Assembly: GCA_016795285.1 (NCBI GenBank)
Contig: JAEUIC010000029.1
Span: 62,001 to 126,000, forward strand
Direction of reading: 5' to 3'
Origin: Planctomycetota bacterium
Lineage (GTDB): Bacteria > Planctomycetota > B15-G4 > SIAN01
Length of the DNA: 64,000 nt
In this document: one piece after another, positions 25,328-31,852 of the stretch
Numbering within the stretch: position 1 is the stretch's first letter
Layout of the letters: each line of letters starts with the position of its first letter
The notes under the pieces: generated by a model
Told to the model about the DNA's origin: nothing
Databases searched by the model: none
Seen by the model: only the letters and a program-made list of their open reading frames with translations
Position numbers and translations under genes: made by a program

Positions 25328-25959
25328 GCCTTTCGCTTGGCGGACGGCTTCCCGCGCGCGCGCGGCGCCGGCGACGGCTCGAGCGGCCACTCGGTCGGCC
25401 ACCACGTGCAGTCGGGGCCGCCGCCTTCGCGCAGCTGGCCGTCGGGAGTCCGCGGCAGGCGCAGCAGCATCAACGCCACGTCCCACGGCAGGCGGCTCCA
25501 CTCGCGCTTGCGCCAGCGCAGGCTCGTCCCGTTCACGAGTTCGGCGAGGCAGTCGTGCAGGTGGCCGACCCGCGCGACGAGGTCACGCATCTCCGGATCG
25601 CTCGCGAGCGACTTCGGCGTCGCATCCACCAGCACGAGCGCGCCGCAGCAGGCATCCACGACCAGCAGCGGCAGCACCCGCTTGCCGAGCGGCACGTCGC
25701 GCAAGACCAGCGCCCCGCTCTCCTCGAAGGCGGCGGCGAGGCGAGAGAGCTGCTCGGCCTGCGCCGACTTCTCGGCGCGCTTCGCCGCGGCGCTGCCGGC
25801 GCGGGGCGCGGCGAGCGGCGCGAAGAGCTCGCGGCGCCGCTCGCGGTCCTGCTCGCACCGTTCGGTGACTGCGTCGATCACCGCCTCGACCAGATCACCG
25901 GCCGGCTGCTTCGCCGTCGGTTTCGCATGCTTCGCCACGTTCCGCTCCAGGGGGTTCAT
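25312..25959 (-). CDS. Conserved-looking partner of the AAA ATPase, unknown
   Basis: 215 residues. The start ATG 25959 overlaps the ATPase stop by four bases (ATGA), so the two are translationally coupled. After a charged N-terminus and a helical stretch (about 25-85) comes a compact core: LVLRDVPLGKRVLPLLVVDACCGALVL, which alternates strands, then ATPKSLASDPEMRDLVARVGHLHDCLAELV. It ends in a Lys/Arg-rich basic tail (RGKPSAKRKARSRG), which may contact nucleic acid. A double Cys and a Trp-rich segment (CTWWPTEWPLEP) stand out. I do not recognise it. The coupling suggests it works with, or is a substrate of, the ATPase. Confidence 0.65.
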   Translation of the reverse strand: MNPLERNVAKHAKPTAKQPAGDLVEAVIDAVTERCEQDRERRRELFAPLAAPRAGSAAAKRAEKSAQAEQLSRLAAAFEESGALVLRDVPLGKRVLPLLVVDACCGALVLVDATPKSLASDPEMRDLVARVGHLHDCLAELVNGTSLRWRKREWSRLPWDVALMLLRLPRTPDGQLREGGGPDCTWWPTEWPLEPSPAPRARGKPSAKRKARSRG

Positions 25960-27191
25960 CGCTCGTTCGGCAGGAAGCCCATCCGCTCGACGCGCGCGCG
26001 CGGCCGCTCGGGCGCCCCACGATGGAGCCGCTCGTAGAGCTCCGCCAGCGAAAGTTCGGCGCCGGGCTCGATCTCCGCGTCGGCGGCGGGGCTCGCGGCG
26101 ACCTGCTTCGCCGCCAGCCAGGCACGCGCCTGCTCGGCGGTGAAGTTCGGCAGCTCGAGCTCCTGCAGGCAGCGGCCGGGCCGGCGGATCGCCGGATCGA
26201 CGCGGTGCACCTTCTCGTTGGTGGTGATCAGGAAGATCGCGCGCAGCCCCTGGCCGAGGATGCCGTCGGTCATCGACAGGAGGTTGCCGATGCGCGCCCC
26301 CTGCGTCGCGCGCGACTCCTGCAGGACGAGCTGCGGCGCGTCCTCGAGGACGAAGAGGCGCGGGCGATCCTGCGCGCGCAACGCCGTCCCCTCGTTCCAG
26401 CCGAGCGTCGGCGGCTCGGCCAGCAGCACCTGCTGCAGGTAGGCGTTGCTGGCGAAGAAGGCGTCGGGGTCGGTGATCACCTCGGGCGACATCTGCCCCC
26501 ACTCGCGCACCAGCGCCCGCAGCGCCCACGTCTTGCCGGTGCCGGGCGGGCCGTGCCAGAAGACGAGCCGTCCGCGCTCCCACGGCGACTCGAGCGCCAT
26601 CAGCCGCGCGAGCTCGGCGCCGCAGCTCGGGTAGTTGGCGGCGATCTCGGCGAAGCGCGGGCACTGGACGCGGCGCAGCATGTCGGCGGCGCCGTCGTTC
26701 GACTGGTGCCAGAAGCGGACCGCGACGAGGTCGGGCTGGCCGACCTTCGCGACTGCGCCGATCGCCGCCTCGAGCAGCGCCGCGGTCGCCGCGCAGCGCT
26801 CCGGCTCGCCGTAGAGCCACGCCGAGACGGCGTTCGACGCGACCTGCAGCCGCGCGACGTCGCGCGGCCCGCCCGGCTCGCGCGAGAGCACCGCGTTGAT
26901 CTCGTCCTGCCGATCTTCCAGCAGCAGCAGCGACCAGTCGGCGGCGGACGCGGCGGTCGCAGCGGGAGCCGTCGATCCCGCGCCATTCGGCGCCGCGCGC
27001 CGCAGGGCCTGCAGCAGCGCGTTCCAGACCTTCGGCAGCTGCGCGCGCGAGAGCTCGACGAGCCACTCGCGCCGCAAGCTGTGCAGCCGCGGCTCGTCCG
27101 CCACCAGGTCGGCGACCTTGCGCACCACCAGCCAGTGCGACAGCGTCCGCGACTGCAGCGTGATCCCTTCGCTCGGTGGGCGGTGGTCCAT
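25956..27191 (-). CDS. AAA ATPase with N-terminal DUF5925-like region
   Basis: 411 residues. Residues 1-190 are a mostly helical/beta region with LLLLEDRQDEINAVLSREPGGPRDVARLQVASNAVSAWL, reminiscent of DUF5925 regions that precede AAA domains. The ATPase has Walker A HGPPGTGKTW (about 213-222), Walker B LFVLEDAP (about 275), sensor-1 LITTNEKVHRVDPA and RRPGRC as the arginine-finger segment, as in FtsH/ClpX-like or spastin-like AAA cores. No protease, nuclease or membrane part is attached. It is coupled to the 215-residue partner gene. It may be a remodeller of a still unknown target. TACATT lies eight bases before the ATG with no Shine-Dalgarno. Confidence 0.8.
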   Translation of the reverse strand: MDHRPPSEGITLQSRTLSHWLVVRKVADLVADEPRLHSLRREWLVELSRAQLPKVWNALLQALRRAAPNGAGSTAPAATAASAADWSLLLLEDRQDEINAVLSREPGGPRDVARLQVASNAVSAWLYGEPERCAATAALLEAAIGAVAKVGQPDLVAVRFWHQSNDGAADMLRRVQCPRFAEIAANYPSCGAELARLMALESPWERGRLVFWHGPPGTGKTWALRALVREWGQMSPEVITDPDAFFASNAYLQQVLLAEPPTLGWNEGTALRAQDRPRLFVLEDAPQLVLQESRATQGARIGNLLSMTDGILGQGLRAIFLITTNEKVHRVDPAIRRPGRCLQELELPNFTAEQARAWLAAKQVAASPAADAEIEPGAELSLAELYERLHRGAPERPRARVERMGFLPNER

Positions 27192-27199
27192 GGCGGGGG

Positions 27200-27205
27200 A
27201 ATGTA
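27200..27205 (-). promoter_or_regulatory. TACATT -10 box before the AAA ATPase (leaderless type)
   Basis: TACATT with an 8-base spacer to ATG 27191 and no Shine-Dalgarno. It is 53 bases from the divergent TAGAGT box. Confidence 0.48.
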
Positions 27206-27258
27206 GCGGGGGCGCCCGAGGCGGCGCGAAAGCGTCGGCCGCGGGGGGCGGGCGGGCC

Positions 27259-27264
27259 TAGAGT
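27259..27264 (+). promoter_or_regulatory. TAGAGT -10 box before the metallopeptidase gene (leaderless type)
   Basis: TAGAGT with an 8-base spacer (GCCGCACC) to ATG 27273, no Shine-Dalgarno. Spacing and spacer sequence match the box before 21955. Confidence 0.48.
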
Positions 27265-27272
27265 GCCGCACC

Positions 27273-28436
27273 ATGGATCGCGAGCCGCCGACCGACGCCC
27301 ACCCGAACGACGCCAAGCCCGTCGACGCCACGTCCCCCGCTCCGGAGCCGCCGGCAGGCGCCGCTCCGCCGCCCGCCGACGGCGCCAGCTTCGAGTCGTC
27401 GCGCGAGGCGGAGCTGCCGGCCGAACTGCTGGGCAAGCGCATCTGCGACTTCGACCTGCACATCGAGGGGCGCCCGCTCGAGCGGGCGATCGAGCGCTTC
27501 CGCGCCGAGAACGCGGCGCGCGGCATCGTGCGCGTGAAGCCGGTCTTCTACCTCACCGACTCGTGGGGAGTGCCCGAAGGGACCGTGGCGATCGGCATCC
27601 CGTTCTACTTGGCCGACGAGCAGCTGCTGCGCGTGCATCGGCAGCGCGGCGGGATGATCGAGGGCGAGGACGAAGACGACATCCTGCGCTACCTGCGCCA
27701 CGAGATGGGCCACGTCGTCAACTACGCCTACCGCCTCTACGCGACCGAGGAGTGGACCAAGCTGTTCGGCCCGATGTCGCGCCCCTACCTCGAGGAGTAC
27801 AAGGTCGCGCCGTTCAGCCCCGACTTCGTGCGCCACCTGCCGGGCGGCTACGCGCAGAAGCACCCTGACGAGGATTGGGCCGAGACGTTCGCGGTCTGGA
27901 GCACCGACGCGCGCGACGGCATCTCCGGCTGGCGCGACCTCTACGCCGACTCGGCCGGGGCGCTCGCGAAGCTCGAGTACTGCGCGCGGACGATGGAGCA
28001 GCTGCGCGAGCGCGACCCGGAGGTGGTCGACACCCAGCTCGACTACGAGGCGAAGGACATCCACGCGACGGTGCAGGAGTTCTACGCCGGCTTCGCCATC
28101 GGCGACGTGAAGGTCCCGAAGAGCCTCGACGGCGACCTGCAGGTGCTCTTCGCTCGCAGCAAGCCGGGGGCGGCCGACGCGGGCAGCCCGCGCCTCGGCG
28201 ACGGCGCGCTGCTGCTGCGCCGCCAGCAGGACTTCCTGGCCAACACGGTCTACCGCTGGACCGGCGTCGACCCGTCCGTCACCGCGCCGGTGGTCACCCA
28301 CCTGATCGCGCGCGCGACGGCGCTGAAGCTCACCTACCCGCTCAACTTGCGCGACGAGATCCTCGTCGAGCTGTCGGCGTTCCTCACCACGCTCGCGATG
28401 AACTACGCCTACAAGGGCAAGTTCATCGGCGACTGA
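27273..28436 (+). CDS. Putative zinc metallopeptidase (HEMGH)
   Basis: 387 residues, no signal peptide; a Pro/Ala-rich acidic N-terminus (about 1-50) is probably disordered. The catalytic motif HEMGH (about 149-153) follows IEGEDEDDILRYLR, and a second block HPDEDWAETFAVW (about 200-212) supplies the likely third zinc ligand, Glu. This HExxH ... DWAETFA layout is that of gluzincin-like putative zinc-binding metallopeptidases (Peptidase_Mx and relatives). Upstream is a beta/alpha segment (VKPVFYLTDSWG, VAIGIPFYLADEQLL) typical of the N-lobe. Cytoplasmic by appearance. The substrate is unknown. TAGAGT eight bases before the ATG, with no Shine-Dalgarno, suggests a leaderless mRNA. Confidence 0.75.
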   Translation: MDREPPTDAHPNDAKPVDATSPAPEPPAGAAPPPADGASFESSREAELPAELLGKRICDFDLHIEGRPLERAIERFRAENAARGIVRVKPVFYLTDSWGVPEGTVAIGIPFYLADEQLLRVHRQRGGMIEGEDEDDILRYLRHEMGHVVNYAYRLYATEEWTKLFGPMSRPYLEEYKVAPFSPDFVRHLPGGYAQKHPDEDWAETFAVWSTDARDGISGWRDLYADSAGALAKLEYCARTMEQLRERDPEVVDTQLDYEAKDIHATVQEFYAGFAIGDVKVPKSLDGDLQVLFARSKPGAADAGSPRLGDGALLLRRQQDFLANTVYRWTGVDPSVTAPVVTHLIARATALKLTYPLNLRDEILVELSAFLTTLAMNYAYKGKFIGD

Positions 28437-28441
28437 GAGCC

Positions 28442-28477
28442 GCGCCGAGAACTGCGCCGAGAACTGCGCTGGGAGCA
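28442..28477. repeat. 12-bp tandem units after the metallopeptidase stop
   Basis: GCGCCGAGAACT occurs twice in direct succession, followed by the degraded unit GCGCTGGGAGCA. It lies between convergent genes, as the repeat at 19972-20007 does. Confidence 0.55.
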
Positions 28478-28524
28478 GCGACGCTGGCAGCGGCGACGCG
28501 GGCGGCGGGACGGCGATCGCCGCC

Positions 28525-30264
28525 TCACCGCAGCTGCGAGCGCTTCCACGGCGGCTTCACCTTCGCCACCGACCACGGCGGGCGACGCGCGAGGTAGTCG
28601 TCGCGCCGCTCGTGCCAGAGGCGCAGCTCGCGCTCGAGGTCGGGGAGCTTCGCAAGGCAGCGCGGCGCGGCCAGCAGCGCGCGCCAGAGCAGCGGATGCA
28701 CGCGGTGGCGGTGCGGCTCCATCGGATCGCCGCGCGGCCCACGCGGATCCTTCGTGCTCGCCTCGTGGACGCGGCCGTGGAAACCGGCCAGCGCCTCGCG
28801 CGCGATCTCGGCGCGTTCGCCGTCGCGCAACGAGTGCCACGCCGCCCAGAAGAGCGTCTCCGGCTCGACCCGCTCGCTCTTCACGCGCTGGCGCGAGGCG
28901 GCGAGGTTCTCCGCGATCGCGCGCTTGCGCAGCCGCGCCAGCTGCGCCGGATCGGTGCGCGCGAGCGTCCGCTCGGCGTCGCAGAGGAGCTGGTCCTGCA
29001 GCAGCGAGCCGGTCAGCGCCACGTGCGGATGATCGACCAGCCACTGCGCGTGGTGCGCCTCGAGGAGGATCGACTCGACCATGTCGACGGCGGTCGGCTT
29101 CGACATCTGCGCGCGCTGCTCCCAGCACGCCTCCTCGTAGAGCATCGCCACCTCGAGCGGCCGATCGAACTCGGCGATGTCGGCGGCGTCGAGCACCTTG
29201 CCGCTCTTCACGTGCCACTCGCCGGCGATCTGCAGCCGGTTCAGGTTGCCCTCGCTGTAGCGCATCACCTGGTCGGGGCGGTAGCCGTCCTCGTCGGGAT
29301 GCGCCGCCTGCCAGTAGCCGGGATCGACGTTCTGCGCCTTCCAGCGCACCTTGCGGCCGAAGGCGAAGTTGGTCTGGAAGACCTCGCGCGCGCTGCCGAT
29401 CGGCCCGCGGCGCGCATCCATGAGGCCGGGTGGCGGGGTCGCCGCCGGGCTGAAGCCGCGGTCGAGGAAGGCGTTCTCGACCGTGAGCCGACCGATCGCG
29501 CGCGGATGGAAGGCGCCCGCCCAGTACTGCGCGAGGATCGTCTCGAACGCGGTGCGGCGGCGCGCGGTGGCGCGGAACGACCGGTCGTCGGGGTTCGGGT
29601 AGTCGAAGATCCAGCACGCCAGTTCCGGGTGGTTCAGCTTGGTCGCGATGTCGTCGGCGAGCAGGCTGCCGGCGAGGAAGGTCTTCGCGGAGAAGGAGAA
29701 CTGGCCGCCGCCGTGGGCGATCGAGGGCGCGAGCCCCTCCGCGCGCGGCACGCCCCACACCAGCTGCTCGAGGAAGCGCACGAAGCGGGCGTCGTAGAGC
29801 CAGGCGAGCGGCACCGGCTTGATGCTGTACTCGAACGCCTCCGGATCGATGCCGAGCCGCACGTCGAACGCCCGCCCCATCCGCGGATCGGAGAAGTGGA
29901 GGCAGGCGCGCTCCGTGCCCCACGGATCGCGGTCGTAGTCGAGCTCGCAGCGCGCGAAGCGGCAGGCGAGGTCGCCCTGCAGGACGAGCGCGCGGTAGCG
30001 CTTGCGGATCGCGCGCGCGACGCTCTTCAGCTTCTTCAGCACGTAGCCGTTCTTGAAGTAGTCGTCCTCGCCGCCGGCGCGATCGGTCAGCCGGTCCCAC
30101 TTCTGCACGAGCTTCGCGTTGGAGAAGGTCGGCTCGAGGCTGACCCATGCGTCGCCGAACTCCTGCGCGCCCGATCGGCGGCACTCGGCGAGCTTCGCGA
30201 AGAAGGGGTCGGTGGAGGGGCGGCTCCGCGCCGCGCGCAACGACCGTGCATTCGAGTGGGTCAT
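28525..30264 (-). CDS. Large unknown cytoplasmic protein, faint amidoligase-like pattern
   Basis: 579 residues, no signal peptide or membrane helix. The N-terminal third is basic/helical (KLKSVARAIRKRYRALV). The middle has alternating strands: CELDYDRDPWG, then EYSIKPVPLAWLYDARFVRFLEQL, then HGGGQFSFSAKTFL, then DDRSFRATARRRTAFE. This order (Glu strand, pro-rich strand, helix, H-G-G-x-x-x-S strand, Arg-rich strand) resembles carboxylate-amine/amidoligase folds of the glutamine-synthetase superfamily, but the match is by eye and weak. The C-terminal 150 residues are helical and charged (ERELRLWHERRDDYLARRPPW). TACCAT lies eight bases before the ATG, no Shine-Dalgarno. Otherwise unrecognised. 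Confidence 0.65.
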   Translation of the reverse strand: MTHSNARSLRAARSRPSTDPFFAKLAECRRSGAQEFGDAWVSLEPTFSNAKLVQKWDRLTDRAGGEDDYFKNGYVLKKLKSVARAIRKRYRALVLQGDLACRFARCELDYDRDPWGTERACLHFSDPRMGRAFDVRLGIDPEAFEYSIKPVPLAWLYDARFVRFLEQLVWGVPRAEGLAPSIAHGGGQFSFSAKTFLAGSLLADDIATKLNHPELACWIFDYPNPDDRSFRATARRRTAFETILAQYWAGAFHPRAIGRLTVENAFLDRGFSPAATPPPGLMDARRGPIGSAREVFQTNFAFGRKVRWKAQNVDPGYWQAAHPDEDGYRPDQVMRYSEGNLNRLQIAGEWHVKSGKVLDAADIAEFDRPLEVAMLYEEACWEQRAQMSKPTAVDMVESILLEAHHAQWLVDHPHVALTGSLLQDQLLCDAERTLARTDPAQLARLRKRAIAENLAASRQRVKSERVEPETLFWAAWHSLRDGERAEIAREALAGFHGRVHEASTKDPRGPRGDPMEPHRHRVHPLLWRALLAAPRCLAKLPDLERELRLWHERRDDYLARRPPWSVAKVKPPWKRSQLR

Positions 30265-30272
30265 CGCGGCGG

Positions 30273-30278
30273 ATGGTA
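30273..30278 (-). promoter_or_regulatory. TACCAT -10 box before the unknown 579-residue gene (leaderless type)
   Basis: GCCGC-TACCAT with an 8-base spacer (CCGCCGCG) to ATG 30264. It is almost the same as the rarA start region (GCGGC-TACCAT-CCCGCCGCG-ATG). Confidence 0.55.
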
Positions 30279-30353
30279 GCGGCGCAGCGGCGGGCGTTCA
30301 GCTCGACGATCGGCGGTGGGACGCGACGCCACGCGACGCGCGGCGCCGTTTCG

Positions 30354-31850
30354 CTACGCCAGCAGCTCGCGCAGCACCTCGCCGTGCACGTCGGTCAGGC
30401 GGCGATCGATGCCGTCGCTGCGCCAGGTGAGCTTCGTGTGGTCGATGCCGAGCAGGTGGAGCACGGTCGCGTGGACGTCGTAGTTGCTGGTCGGGCGATC
30501 GACGGCGCGATAGCCCCATTCGTCGGTGGCGCCGTAGCTCGTGCCCCCCTTGATGCCGCCGCCGGCCAGCCAGACCGTGAAGCCGAACGGGTTGTGGTCG
30601 CGTCCCTTGCCGCCCTGGCTGCACGGCATGCGGCCGAACTCGGTGACCCACATCACGATCGTGTCGTCGAGCAGCCCGCGCTGCTCGAGGTCGAAGAGCA
30701 GCGCCGCGGCCGGCCGGTCCATCGAGCGCGCCATGTCGGCGTGGTCCTTGGCCAGCTCCTCGTGGCTGTCCCAGTTGCGGCGCGGGAAGCCGTTGTCGGC
30801 GCCGCTCCAGAGCTGGAGGAAGCGGGTGCCCCGTTCCAGCAAGCGGCGCGCGACGAGGCAGTTGCGGCCGAAGTCGGCGGTGGCGGGATCGTCGAGGCCG
30901 TAGAGCGCGCGCGTCGCGGCGCTCTCGCCGGCGAGGTCGAGCACCTGCGGCGCCGAGAGCTGCAGCTTCGCGGCGAGCTCGTAGCTCGCGATGCGGGCGT
31001 CGAGCCGGCTGTCGCCCGGCCGCGCGGCGGCGTGGTCGCGGTTCAGCCGATCGAGCAGCGCGAGCGTGGCGCGCTCGTTGGCGGGGGTCGCGAGGTCGCT
31101 CGCCGTGGCGGGCGGGAAGAGGTCGTGGATCGGCGACGCGGCGCTCGGGCGGATCAGCGTCCCCTGGTGGGCGGCCGGCAGGAAGGCGGCGCCCCAGTTG
31201 GCCGGGCCGTTGGGCGCGAAGCCGCGCGCGTCGGGCAGCACGACGAAGGTCGGCAGCTCGTCGGTGAGGCGGCCGAGCCCGTAGCTGATCCAGGCGCCCA
31301 TCGACGGGAAGCCGGGGCGGACGAACCCGGTCGCCTGCGCGAAGGTGGCCGGTCCGTGCACGTTCGACTTCGCGACCATCGAGTGGACGAAGGCGATCTT
31401 GTCGGCGTGCTCCGCGAGGCACGGGACGAGATCGCTCACGAACTTGCCGCTCTGGCCGCGCGGCCGGAACTTCCACGGGCTCGCCATCACCGCGCCCGGA
31501 TCGCTCTGGAACAGCTCGACCTTGCCGCCCGGGTCGAACTTCTGCCCGTCGCGCGCCAAGAGCTGCGGCTTCCAGTCGAAGGTGTCGACGCTGCTCGCCG
31601 CCCCCGACATGAAGAGCTGCACGACCCGCTTCGCGCGCGCCCGATGGTGGAGCCCGGCATCCCGATCCGGGAGCGTTCCGCCGCTCGAATCCGCACCCTG
31701 CCGCGCCGCCGCGAGCGTGCGGAAGTTGGCGGCGGCGCGCTCCCGGATCGGGATGACACCCTCTTGCAGCAGCAGCGGCGCCAGCGCGAGGCTGCCGAAG
31801 CCGCTGCCGAGCTGCGCGAGGAAGTCGCGGCGGGAGGGGGGCAGGGGCAT
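30354..31850 (-). CDS. DUF1501 protein, Tat-type secreted
   Basis: 498 residues from ATG 31850, with GAGGAG upstream. The N-terminus SRRDFLAQLGSGFGSLALAPLLL is a twin-arginine signal. The body has the DUF1501 landmarks: AKRVVQLFMSGAASSVDTFDWKPQL, GQSGKFVSDLVPCLAEHADKIAFVHSM, FLQLWSGADNGFPRRNWDSHEE, VMWVTEFGRMPCSQGGKGRDHNPFGFTVW and GGGIKGGTSYGATDEWGY. The fold is alkaline-phosphatase/sulfatase-like, but the metal ligands differ and no activity is proven for the family. DUF1501 genes usually adjoin a DUF1549/DUF1553 gene; here a beta-sandwich gene lies between them. Residues of about 32-65 hold a variable segment that carries an 18-bp inverted repeat. Confidence 0.9.
   Translation of the reverse strand: MPLPPSRRDFLAQLGSGFGSLALAPLLLQEGVIPIRERAAANFRTLAAARQGADSSGGTLPDRDAGLHHRARAKRVVQLFMSGAASSVDTFDWKPQLLARDGQKFDPGGKVELFQSDPGAVMASPWKFRPRGQSGKFVSDLVPCLAEHADKIAFVHSMVAKSNVHGPATFAQATGFVRPGFPSMGAWISYGLGRLTDELPTFVVLPDARGFAPNGPANWGAAFLPAAHQGTLIRPSAASPIHDLFPPATASDLATPANERATLALLDRLNRDHAAARPGDSRLDARIASYELAAKLQLSAPQVLDLAGESAATRALYGLDDPATADFGRNCLVARRLLERGTRFLQLWSGADNGFPRRNWDSHEELAKDHADMARSMDRPAAALLFDLEQRGLLDDTIVMWVTEFGRMPCSQGGKGRDHNPFGFTVWLAGGGIKGGTSYGATDEWGYRAVDRPTSNYDVHATVLHLLGIDHTKLTWRSDGIDRRLTDVHGEVLRELLA
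31657..31755. repeat. 18-bp inverted repeat inside the DUF1501 gene
   Basis: CATCCCGATCCGGGAGCG (31658-31675) and its exact reverse complement (31738-31755) are 62 bases apart, in a part of the coding region just after the Tat signal that looks poorly conserved. Confidence 0.6.
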
Positions 31851-31852
31851 CG

